This document shows, in pieces, positions 1-10,616 of a stretch of 52,500 nt of DNA. Position 1 is the stretch's first letter. Every line of letters starts with the position of its first letter. The notes under the pieces were generated by a model. That model ran no database searches and was not told the origin of the DNA. It saw only the letters and a list, made by a program, of their open reading frames with translations. The translations under genes were made by a program, and so were the position numbers. Origin of the DNA: Neocallimastix lanati (nom. inval.) (lineage: Eukaryota; Neocallimastigomycota; Neocallimastigomycetes; Neocallimastigales; Neocallimastigaceae); contig JACVTC010000066.1 in the NCBI GenBank assembly GCA_016946835.1, positions 867,501 through 920,000 of the forward strand, read 5' to 3'.

Positions 1-59
1 CCCAGAAGGTTTTTTTTTTTTTTTTGATTTGATATATTTTAAGGAGAAGTAATGCTTGT

Positions 60-640
60 AGAAATAATTGTAAAAAAATTTTTTTTTTCCAAAAAATATC
101 TTTAGAAATTTAAAAGGTCACTAACTAATCATATCCTATCATTTTCGAGAAATAAGATCGTTCATATGTTTAGGCACCTTCTAAATAGTATCTTCAAGCT
201 TCGAAGACAGTTTTTTTTTCAATGGTGAAATAATTCTTTATCATATATAGGGTAGTTATATTCAGGAGAAAGGGTTGTAAAAGCTCTTGAATAAAAAGCG
301 CAAACCTCAATCCCAATCCCAATCGAATGGACTTTTATTATTATTATTATTATTATCCTTTCTTTGAACTCACCTGGAATAGAGAGCAAAAAAAAAAAAA
401 AAAAAAAAAGACTTGCATTTGCTTCAACTATGAATTGAACATTGGAATTGTTATGAAATTAATATAATAGGAGAAATAGAAGCAGAAGTAAAAAAGATTT
501 CTTTTTTTTTTTTTTTTTTTTTCTTGTAAGCTTATTAATAGGAAAAGCTATCTAAGCTAAGTAGCTAAGTTTTTTTTTTTTAACAAAACACCTATCTATA
601 ATAATTTCGCTACGCCAAAAAAAAAAAAGAATAAACGCAT
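60..640 (-). mobile_element. Ty3/gypsy retrotransposon relic (RT end and RNase H)
   Basis: Read on the minus strand, this stretch carries broken pieces of a gypsy-type polymerase in the correct order. FIVEANAS (about 410-438) matches the start of the RNase H domain of gypsy elements. AFYSRAF followed by NYPIYDKEL (about 225-300) matches the next conserved block. VFEA-RYYLEGA (about 161-212) matches the block after that. The pieces are in different frames and separated by stops and A/T runs. Sequence at 540-640 may hold the preceding RT thumb, but this is weak. No LTR, protease or integrase was found, and the element may continue left of the window. It is dead. The gypsy assignment rests on motif memory, not on a search. 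Confidence 0.6.
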
Positions 641-1179
641 AATAATAATATAAAGTACTTCAATAAAAAAAATTTAATATATATATATATATAATTAAAA
701 AAAAAAACATAAAAATAAAAATAAAAAATTAAAAATAAAAAAATAAAAATAAATAAAAAAAATGTATATATAGGTGCATAGATATCTATTTTAATATACG
801 TGTATGTGCATAATAATATGAGAATTTATATGTATATATTTGTATTTTTTTTTTTTGGAGATGTTTTATGTTTTATATATATATACATTAATAATTAAAA
901 AACTTCTTTTTATTTTTTTTTTTTTTTTTAATTTTTTTATTTTTTTTATTATTATTATTTTTGTTAATTAAATTAATTAAATATTAATATTACTTTTTAT
1001 TTTTGAAAATATAATGTCATTATAAAAGTATTATAATCTTTTTTTTTTTTGTTTTTGATACGTAAATTCCTATTATTATTAATTATTAATTATTTAATTA
1101 AATTTTCTTCAATTCTATTTTTTTTTTTTTCTTTTTCATAATATAAAGGATAATATATATATATATATATTATTTTCAT
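641..1179. other. AT-rich intergenic DNA
   Basis: This is A/T runs, TA repeats and degenerate AAATA repeats. I see no coding signal. It would contain the 3' UTR of the TOM7 gene, which ends at 1180 on the minus strand. Confidence 0.6.
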
Positions 1180-1243
1180 TTAAGCAGCAAGTGGACTAAT
1201 AAGTCTTAATAACGATGGTTTTGGATTAGAGTTTTTGTATCCT

Positions 1244-1284
<41 letters not shown>

Positions 1285-2280
1285 TTAAAACAAATATATA
1301 TATATTGGTTTTTTGATTATATTATGAGTTATGAAAGTTTATTATATATAAATAGATAGATAGAAGAAATACAGATATGGATATATAAAAAAAATATTAA
1401 ATATAAAATTGTTAAAATATAGAATATATTATACGATATAAAAATTTTTATTAAATTTGAATATTATTAAAATTTTATTCAAAAGAACGTAAGAAAAAAA
1501 AAAAAGTTTTCAAAATACATTCGATATATATCTATATATAAATAGATTCCTCAATGGTATTGAAAATTTTTAAAAGAAAGAAAATAAATTTATTACATTG
1601 ATTTATTGATTTTGATTCATTCTTTTCTTTTTATTTGTCTATTTATTCATTTATTTATTTATTATTACTGTTATTGAGAAATTTTTAAGTTGTCTTAACA
1701 ATTTTTAAATTTTATAACTATAGTAAAATTTGTTATTAATGACAAAAATATTTTCATTTTTATATCGAAATAGTATAGTTAATTTATCAATTTATATATC
1801 ATGGGTTAATTCATTGATGAAATAATCCTTACAGGATGGAAAAAATGATCTTTATTACTTGAAATCTCTCTTCTTTTATTTTTATTATTATTACGATTTT
1901 ATCATATAGACATATATCATATTATTTTTAAATGAATATTTTATTGTTACTTTTTCCAAAGATATATAGAGTTTATTCTTCTTTTTCATGATATTTCAAT
2001 GGGTATTAAAAGACTCTTTTTTTTTTTTTTTTTTTAATCGTTTTTTTTCCTCTTCTATAATATTTCATTATTTATATTTCACTTTATTTTTTTCATTTTA
2101 ACATATAAAAATATATATAATGATATTTTTTTCTTTTTTTTTTTTTATTGTTAATATTATTATTATTTATCGACTGTGAAATATACCTAAATATATAATT
2201 AATGGAATAAAACCAATATGAATAGCTTTTCTTCCAAAATCGGCAGCTTTAATAAGTTTTTCCTTAGTTTCTTCATTCAT
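1180..2280 (-). CDS. TOM7: TOM7, mitochondrial-type outer-membrane import subunit (two exons)
   Basis: Exon 1 is 2280-2187 and exon 2 is 1241-1180, joined over a 945-nt GT-AG intron. The split Gly codon is restored exactly (G + GA), giving 51 residues. Tom7 is a small tail-anchored subunit that controls assembly and dynamics of the TOM import pore. The family signature is visible: a short charged start (MNEETKEKLIKAADFGRKA), then a membrane segment GFIPLIIYLGY at about 23-33 with the conserved G-F/W-I-P and YLG, then a short exposed tail ending SLLRLISPLAA, the usual Tom7 C terminus. Length is normal for the family (about 50-60 aa). Gut fungi have hydrogenosomes instead of respiring mitochondria, so the protein probably sits in the hydrogenosome outer membrane; that is inference. 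The intron acceptor is preceded by a ~40-nt A run rather than pyrimidines. Confidence 0.82.
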
Positions 2281-2339
2281 CTTCAAAAAAATTTATTTAT
2301 TATATTATATATATTATAATAATTTTTTTTGTAATTCAA

Positions 2340-2379
<40 letters not shown>

Positions 2380-3461
2380 AAAATGATTTATTAACTTTAT
2401 ATCAAAATTTTCCAATATATTAATATATTATATATTATACAACTTAATATACATTAATATAGGATGAAAAAATATATAAATTATATATTATTTTTAATTA
2501 AAAATTTTTTATTATTTTATTTTTTTATTTTATTTTTTTTATTTTTTTCAATTCAATAAATACTTAAATTAAGGGTTAGTGTTATATTTTACTTCATTAA
2601 TAAATTTTTTATATTATTATTTTTTATTTTAATAACTTATAAAATGATAAATATACTCGAAATGAAATTAAAAAAAAAAAATAAAAAAAAAAAAAAACAT
2701 TGATATAAATATTCTGTGAAATGTGAAATAATAAAATACATGAATTAATAACTAATGAATAAATAAATAAAAGAAAGTTAACTTAATATTTTTTAAATTT
2801 TTATGTATGTGTTTTCATTAACTATTTTATATTAATGCCTTGATGAATAAAGCTATCTATAAATAAATATTATATTTATTTATATATATTTTTGTTTTTT
2901 CGTTTAAGAAAACTAATATAATATTTAGATTTAGATAACATTTCGGGGTTTATAAGAAAATATTTAATTATTTTTTATTGATAGGTATAAATTATAATTT
3001 GTGGGAGAATACCTCCCAAATAGTTTCAAATTTTCTATTCCTCAAGAGCAACATTAATAGTGTGAAGTTTTTTTTTTTTTATCTAAAATTTAATAAATAA
3101 TTTTCTTTTGTAATTTACTAATACTAGTTAGAATGAAGTGAATAAAATAAGGTTAATTTTCAAATTCTTGATATAGAATGGATCCAACAGTATAAACTGT
3201 TTACATCCATTTAAAACATTTCAAAAAGTCTCATAATTTATAAAGTAGTACACAAACTATTATTTATTATTATTATTATTTTTTTTTAATAATTGATTAA
3301 TTATTGTTCCAGAAAATATTAAAAATATACATATCAACTACGAAGTCCAGTTTTGTATTAATTACTCTCTTTAATTACTAACGGGGTTATAAGTATACTA
3401 ACAGATTTTATCATCTATAATCTAGAAGATTAAATAATAAATAATTTTTAAATATTTTTAA

Positions 3462-3515
<54 letters not shown>

Positions 3516-3806
3516 TAATAAATAATAATAATAATAATAAATAATGAATAATAAATATTAATAATAATTTAAAGCCATAATGAGTTTAGCTAAACTACAA
3601 AATATATCAATTATTTATAAAATTTTCTGTTATGACTAATTGAAAGCTGTTAAGTATAACTCATTATTATTTATTTGAATTTAGAATTTAGATAATTAAA
3701 TTTTCTTAATTTCTTTAAATGTTACACAATCACTAAAAATATAAATATATATATATATTTATTTTTTTTCCTTTAAAAAAAAGTTAAAAGAAATTTTAAA
3801 ACTTTT

Positions 3807-3844
<38 letters not shown>

Positions 3845-4196
3845 ATTATTCATTTTGTTAATTGATTAATTCTGATTTTGTCTGTGATAATTTATTGAAT
3901 AAATAAAAATTAATTGTAATATGTAAATGTAATAAATGTTAACAATTTATTTTTTTAAAGTTATTAATTCCTATTAGAAAAAATAACTTTTATATCTAAA
4001 TGATTCATTAATAAATCTATATATACATATATTTATAATTATATTTACTATAGCCTATATTTTATTATAAAAAAAAAAAAAGAATAAATTATTAATTTTA
4101 TTTAATTTATAATAAAATTACTATCTTTTTTTAAAATTAATAATTATTTTTTTTTTGTAATATATTATTTATAAATATAATAATATTTAATTATAC
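2281..4196. other. Intergenic AT-rich DNA with homopolymers and AAT repeats
   Basis: No gene is visible. It holds a poly(A) of about 35 nt at 2342-2377, an AAT microsatellite at about 3464-3550 and another poly(A) at 3811-3842. A slightly more complex island at 2930-3430 includes a short GC-rich hairpin (GGGAG/CTCCC near 3003-3018) but gives no recognisable protein in any frame. The TOM7 promoter must lie just right of 2280. Confidence 0.5.
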
Positions 4197-4208
4197 GACT
4201 GTTTAATA

Positions 4209-4443
4209 TAAAAATATTATAATTATTTATTCACATCTTCGCTTAATTATTATAATATTAATAAAATGATTTTTAATCTTTAAATTTATCCTAAAATATA
4301 ATACTCTCTAATATATAATAACTTAATAAAAATATTATAATTATTTATTCACATCTTCGCTTAATTATTATAATATTAATAAAATGATTTTTAATCTTTA
4401 AATTTATCCTAAAATATAATACTCTCTAATATATAAAAACTTA
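4209..4443. repeat. 118-bp near-perfect tandem duplication
   Basis: The unit at 4209-4326 is repeated at 4327-4443 with almost no differences. It includes the less AT-biased stretch TTCACATCTTCGCTTAATTA in both copies. The near identity means the duplication is recent compared with the degenerate DNA around it. No coding content is seen. Confidence 0.9.
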
Positions 4444-4768
4444 TGAGTGTGTTATCTTTATATTAATGTTTAATGTTAAGGTATATATGTAAGGTATATA
4501 ATTTTGGCTATATGTATAAAATTTTTTATATTAACTTTATATATATGTTGGTAATGTTGGTAAAAAGTGATAAAAATTTATAATTGTATATGATAATAAA
4601 CATTTTAGTTTTATTTGAAATTATCGATAAGTAAATTAGATTGATTTTGCCATGAATTCTAACTTTTTTTTTCTATTCATTAATGAAATGAAAAAATTAA
4701 TTTTTTTTTTTCTTTATTATTCCTAATTGGTAGATTAATAAAATAGTAAACCTTGTTATAAACATAAA

Positions 4769-4915
4769 TTATAAATTCAAATTTAAATAAAAATCAAAAA
4801 TTATAAATTCAAATTTAAATAAATACCAAAAATTATAAATTCAAATTTAAATAAAAATCAAAAATTATAAATTCAAATTTAAATAAAAATTAAAAATTAT
4901 AAATTCGAATTTAAA
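4769..4915. repeat. Five-copy ~32-bp tandem repeat
   Basis: Five consecutive copies of a unit beginning TTATAAATTCAAATTTAAAT. They differ at one to three positions; the last has CGAATT in place of CAAATT. There are no unique spacers, so this is a minisatellite and not a CRISPR array. Confidence 0.9.
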
Positions 4916-4919
4916 TCAT

Positions 4920-5423
4920 TAATATATATATATATATATATATATATTTTTTTTCTTTTTTTTTTTTGATAATATTTTATATGAAAATCAAATAAAATTA
5001 GAGTAATTTGTACCACTAATTCTAATTCGTTTTTTTTTTTATTTAGAAATTTTAGATATATATACTTAAAGTTTTATATATATATATATATAAAAGATTC
5101 CTTAATTCATTATTCCTATTTGATATATTAAAAAAATAATAATAATCCTAATTTTAAATAAAATTTATTAATTCAAATTTAATTAATTAACAATTAATTA
5201 ATCATAATTTTACAAAAAAACACTATTTTTAAAGTTTTTTCTATTAACAAGATTTCTTTTCATGAAATCATCAAATAATTCTATATATCATTTAAACTTT
5301 TTATTAATTGATTGAATATAAAAATAGTTTGACAGATAATTTATAAATTTAGTATAATTTAAAAGAAATACATAGTTTTTTTTTTTATTACTTATATATA
5401 TTAAATTGAATTAAATTTTCAGT

Positions 5424-5477
<54 letters not shown>

Positions 5478-6023
5478 TAACCGTATCAATGAATATAATT
5501 CCAATAAATAAATTAAAATAATTATAATAAATATAAAATAGATAAATTATAATGAAATTAAATTACAAATTTAATTTAATTTGTATTTTTTTTTATTTTA
5601 TTTTTAGTTTTTATAAATTTAAAAAAAATAAAAGATAAATTAGAATTAAAAATAAAAAATAAAAAAAAAATAAAAATAATAAAAATAAAATATAAAAATA
5701 ATAAAAATAAAATATAAAAAAAAATAAAAATAATATAAGGTAAAATAAAATTAAAAAAAAAAAAAAAAATACTATTTAAAACTTCTTAATTAAGATAAAT
5801 TAAATGAAATTTTTATTATCTTATTAAATAATAATAATAAATATAATAAAAAAAACTATATATAAATCTTTAAATTTTCTTTCAATTTTTTTGATCATAA
5901 AGATTACAAAAAAAAAAAAAAAATAAAAAAAAAAATAATAATATAAAATAAAATAATATAAAATTAGAAAAAAATTTAAATATATTAATTAAAAAAAATA
6001 TATATTTAAAATTAATTTAAAAA
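4920..6023. other. Upstream region of the xylanase gene
   Basis: It is AT-rich, with a TA repeat at 4921-4947 and a poly(T) of about 49 nt at 5428-5476. It is increasingly A-rich toward the ATG at 6024, as expected for a 5' UTR in this genome. I cannot pick out individual promoter elements against such a background. Confidence 0.4.
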
Positions 6024-7523
6024 ATGAGAATTCAATTTTTATTGTATACTTTATCTGTTTTAGCTGTTGTTTCAGCTAAAAAATCTAATGATAATGATAA
6101 ATGTTGGTCTAAGAAGTTTGGTATTGAATGTTGTAAACACACTAAAACCGTAGTTAGGAAAACTTATGATGGTCCCTGGGGTAAAGAAAATGGAAAATGG
6201 TGTGGTATTGGCAAAAAGAGTACTAGACCAAAGAATGATGTTCCTCCACCACCACCACCACTTACTGACCTTAGTAAAATTGATGATCCAGCCGCAGTAT
6301 GTGATGTTACTGATGCCATCACTGGTGAATCCTTAGCTAAAGCAGCTCCATTCCGTTTTGGTGTTGGTTTAAATGGTGGTGCTATTGAAAACTCCACAAC
6401 TTCTTCCAAAACGATGAGAGAGGTTATTAAGCATCAATTCAACTCCGTTACCTATTCTAACCTCATGAAAGCAGTATTTGTACTTAATCAAGAAGGTAGT
6501 ATTAAGAATCTTAAGAAAGGTAAACAAGATCCAGTTTTAGATTTCAGTACTTTTGTGGATGGTTTAGATTTCTGTCAAAAGAATGGTATTCACATGAGAG
6601 GTCATGTCTTAGTTTGGCACAACCAAGCTCCAAGATGGTTCTTCACGAAGAACTATGAAGAAGATGGTGAATATGTAGATGCTAAAACGATGGAATACCG
6701 TTTAGAGAGTTACATTAAGCAATATCTTAGCTTTGTTCAATTCAATTACCCAGGGGTTGTTGATGTTTGGGATGTTGTTAACGAAGCCATTGAAGTTGTT
6801 GATAATCAATATGATAAATCTACTGGTTGGTACACTCGTACCTTATACGGTAATAACTCACCAAACATGTGGTATGATATATTTGGTCCAGATTACGTTG
6901 TGAAGACCTTCCGTATTGCTCGTAAGTACGCTCTTCCAAATGTCAAATTAGTTTACAACGATTATTCCACCTTCGTCACCAAGCCAGTGAGTAAGAGAGA
7001 TGCTATCATTAAACTTCTTGGTATTTTAAAGAAGGAAGATTTAGTTGATGCCATTGGTATGCAATCCTATATTAATCCCGATGAAGATATTAATGAATAT
7101 TTAGCTGCTGTGGATGAATACCAAAAAACTGGATTAGAAATTCAAATTACTGAATTAACCATTCGTGTGAAGAGTACGGATGATTGGGAAGAATACAATA
7201 TTCAACAATACTCTCAGCTCTTTGAAGGTCTTATGAAACGTGTTAAGAAAGGTTACAATATTGGAAGTGTTACTGTTTTCGGTTTACAAGATGGTTACAG
7301 ATTCTATGAAAACGATACTCAAAAATTCCGTCTTTTCGATCACGATCTTAAAAAGAAGAAGGTCTACCATGCCATCATGAAAATACTTAAAGGAGAGAGT
7401 GCTACAGATAGTGAAGATGGTGAAGATGTTGAAGATGTTGTAGAAAGTGATGCTGAAGCAGTTGAAGCTGATGCTGATGCCGTAGATGGTGAAGATAGTG
7501 CCGACGATGTTAAAGAATTATAA
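6024..7523 (+). CDS. Secreted GH10 endo-beta-1,4-xylanase with N-terminal fungal dockerin
   Basis: 499 aa, one exon. Residues 1-18 are a signal peptide (MRIQFLLYTLSVLAVVSA). Residues 26-62 are a fungal dockerin (CBM10-like) with CWS, the CC pair C36-C37, DGPWGKENGKWCGI and C60; it should dock the enzyme on a scaffoldin. A proline linker lies at 74-79. Residues about 90-457 are a GH10 barrel with HVLVWHNQAPRW at 194-205, the acid/base E254 in WDVVNEA and the nucleophile E377 in ITEL. The normally conserved tryptophans near the C-terminal end are phenylalanines here (F419 in VFGLQDG, F427), so subsite binding may differ. Residues 459-499 are a strongly acidic tail rich in Asp, Glu and Ala that ends VKEL. 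The substrate is inferred to be xylan. The catalytic domain resembles those of rumen Firmicutes, which fits known bacterial ancestry of many enzymes in these fungi. Confidence 0.93.
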   Translation: MRIQFLLYTLSVLAVVSAKKSNDNDKCWSKKFGIECCKHTKTVVRKTYDGPWGKENGKWCGIGKKSTRPKNDVPPPPPPLTDLSKIDDPAAVCDVTDAITGESLAKAAPFRFGVGLNGGAIENSTTSSKTMREVIKHQFNSVTYSNLMKAVFVLNQEGSIKNLKKGKQDPVLDFSTFVDGLDFCQKNGIHMRGHVLVWHNQAPRWFFTKNYEEDGEYVDAKTMEYRLESYIKQYLSFVQFNYPGVVDVWDVVNEAIEVVDNQYDKSTGWYTRTLYGNNSPNMWYDIFGPDYVVKTFRIARKYALPNVKLVYNDYSTFVTKPVSKRDAIIKLLGILKKEDLVDAIGMQSYINPDEDINEYLAAVDEYQKTGLEIQITELTIRVKSTDDWEEYNIQQYSQLFEGLMKRVKKGYNIGSVTVFGLQDGYRFYENDTQKFRLFDHDLKKKKVYHAIMKILKGESATDSEDGEDVEDVVESDAEAVEADADAVDGEDSADDVKEL

Positions 7524-8683
7524 AAAAAAAATTTTTTTTTTTTTAATAAATATATTATTTAATGCCTTTAAAATATTAAAATAAAAAAAAATTCTATATT
7601 GCAAATACCTTTAGCAAAATAGAATTAATATAAAAAAAATAATCTAATGGAATATATTAAAATATAATTTAAGAAAAAAAAAGTTAATTTATTAATTAAC
7701 TATATAAAAACTATCAATTATACACATTAAATGTCTATTTTGTGGAAGATGATAACAAAATAGAATAAATATAAAAAAAATTTTAAAGGGTATACTAAAA
7801 TATTATTTAAATATATATTTAATTTATTAATTAACTATAAATATATTATAAAAAAAAAATAATAAAAAAAAAATTGTATAAATATATATATATATATATA
7901 TATAAAGAAAATAAAATCGAAATACAAATATATAAAAATATAATAAATAAAAAAAAATATTTTATTTATACCTTTAAAAAAAAAAAAAAAAAAATGGAAA
8001 GGCTTTAATATTATTAAAAGAATTTATTGTTAAAACAAAAATTATAATTCGTTTATTTATTTATTATTATTTATTATTTTTATTATTATAAATTATTATT
8101 TATTATTTATTATTTATTATTTATTATTTATTATTTATTATTTATTATTTATTATTTATTATTTATTATAATTATTATTATTATTATATTCCATAAATTC
8201 AATTTTTCAATTTTATTGAGGTTTGAACTATTTATAATATTATTATAGGACTTTTTTACAATAGTTGTGGATGTAAAAATATTTTAATGTGTTTATTTTT
8301 GTTAAAACTCTCTTGCACACGCTCATCCACTATTTCAATTTAAGAATAATAAGTAACTCTCAAAGTTGTTAATGATATTTAAGAGTATCATCCTTCCATT
8401 ATGTTTAGGATTAAAGGTTTATTCAGTCCTTGTATTGTGTTGTAATTATAAGAACATTTATATTAATTTAATCTATCTTTTAATAGAAATAGAAGTAGCA
8501 TCATAAATGTAATAATTAAAATATACATAATAATTCTATCTGTCTTTTTAAAATAAAGCTATTAAAAATAAAAAGAATAGAAAAGAAATAAAGGCACTCT
8601 TCTAATTTTAAAGGAAGTCATATTTTCTTATTAATAAATTTAAAAATTAATCATATAAATAAATAAAATTAAAAGGAACATAT
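7524..8683. other. Xylanase 3' region with short degenerate repeats and a heptamer satellite
   Basis: Two diverged copies of a ~100-bp sequence lie at about 7600-7705 and 7740-7835; both contain CAAAATAGAAT and end in TTTATTAATTAACTATA. A TTATTTA heptamer satellite occupies about 8097-8169. The island at 8200-8500 is less repetitive, but I find no protein or RNA in it. Confidence 0.5.
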
Positions 8684-9085
8684 AAAAGTATATTACTATA
8701 TTATGAAAGGTTAGAACTAATATTAAATGATAATTTGTATAAATAAATAAATGTTAAATGTTAAAAATAAATAGTAAAACTAAAATTGCAAATCTTTCAT
8801 TAATATATTTATAAATATTTATTAATTTTTGATGGAATAAAGGACTTTAAATAAGTCAAATAAAAATCTAAATAAAAATAAAAACTATGTTAAATATAAA
8901 AAATCTTGAACATTCAATAAAATATTATAAATAAATAAATATTAAAAAAAAAAAAAGAAGTGAGAAAATATAAAAAAAAAGTGAGAAAATATAAAAAAAA
9001 AAAAAAAAAAGATTAATTGAAAAAATTGAAAAAAAAATATATATATATATATAAAAATGGTTTTTTTTTTTTGGAAGGATAGTTA
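8684..9085 (+). repeat. Dispersed ~1.2 kb repeat, partial copy A
   Basis: It shares the core AAAAGTATATTACTATATTA near its left end with copies B and C, and the run GAAGGATAGTT with its long T tract at the right end. Only the right-hand third of the unit is recognisable. It has no coding content. Confidence 0.6.
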
Positions 9086-10139
9086 TAACAAAATTTAGTT
9101 ATATACTAGTCTCATTAATTTTTTTTTAAAAATTAATTTTTATTAAAATTTTTATTAAAATATATGTTAATTATTAACATACTTAAAAAAATTATTTTTT
9201 TATAAATAAAATATAAAAAATTTATATTGTTAATAATAAAATAAGTTGTAATCATCTTTATTTATCTTTAAAAAATGAATGAATTTATTTTGTAATTTAA
9301 TAATTAATAAATTGTTTATAAACAACTTTTAAGAATGTATTGAATTAAAATAGAGATTAATATCAGTGACATAATTAAAGAAGGGTATTGTAATACAAAG
9401 AAACTTTAGATGAATACATTTTAGTTTTAGTTTACTTATTAGAAATTGAAAATTTTTTGTTATTAGAAAATTTATATTATAATTATATAATAATATAATA
9501 AATTTATACTACAGAGTTAATTTTTTTTTATTTTTTTATTAAAAAAATAAAAAAAACACTTTAATCAATTATTCAATAAAAAAATAATAAAATATATATC
9601 TATATATAATTTTATTAATATAGAAAATTTTTAATTTTATGTATTGCAAAAATTTCTTTTTTATTTTTATTAAAAAAAATAATAATAACAATAATAATAA
9701 TTAATAACAAAAAATAAAAAATAAAAAATGAAAAAAAATTTAAATTAAAAATCTTAAATTTAATATCTATTCATTTTTATTTTATAATAATAATAATTAA
9801 GTATTTTTTTTTATATTTTTAGAATGAAAAATCATTATATAATAATGAAAAGCTAATTCATAAAGATTTTAAAGACAATCTTTAAATAAATAAATACAAA
9901 TTTATAATTTTTATATGGAACTTAAAATGTTTCTTTTAAAAAACTTTTTTTTTTTAAAAAAAAAAAATTTAATCATTTTATATTTATAATAATTTATAAA
10001 TAAACCTACAAAAAAATCAAATTTAATTATATTTATATCTATATAGTTTTATATATTTTTTTTTTACTATATATATAATTTGAACTATATGAATTTATAG
10101 AAATTCATTATGAAAAAAAATATATTATAAAAATCATAC

Positions 10140-10190
<51 letters not shown>

Positions 10191-10616
10191 GAAATAATAA
10201 AAAAAAATAAAAAAAAATTATTTTTCTTCTTATAATATTTCTTATAATATTTTATAGAATGTTAATGTGAAAGTTTAATTCGTCAATAATTAAAATTTTA
10301 AATTAAAATAAATCATTTAATATATGTTTAAATTAAGTCATGAAATCTTAAATTTTTTTTTTTTTTTTAAATTAAAAAAAAAATATAATTAAAAAAAAAA
10401 GAAAAGAAAGAAAAAAAATAATAATATCATTATTGAGTTTTTTAATGAAATATTACACTCAAAGTACTCCATAAACAATTTAAAAAAAAAAACTTATTAA
10501 ATGAATTTTTAATTAATATTAAAACTTTTATTATTTTTAATTAATATTAAACTCTTATTATTTATTATTTATTATATTTATTTTATTTTATTTTTTTATT
10601 TTTTAAAAAAAAAAAG
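9086..10616. other. AT-rich DNA, no gene seen
   Basis: A/T runs, TA repeats and an ATT microsatellite of about 17 units at 10140-10189. No frame gives a convincing protein. Confidence 0.5.

Noticed and set aside
4769-4915. Possible CRISPR array
   Set aside because: Units are contiguous with no unique spacers, and the genome is eukaryotic.
6164-6409. Minus-strand frame opposite the xylanase
   Set aside because: Antisense shadow of the dockerin and linker codons. The same applies to minus-strand frames inside the ankyrin gene and plus-strand frames inside the membrane-protein, NTF2-like and EF-hand genes.
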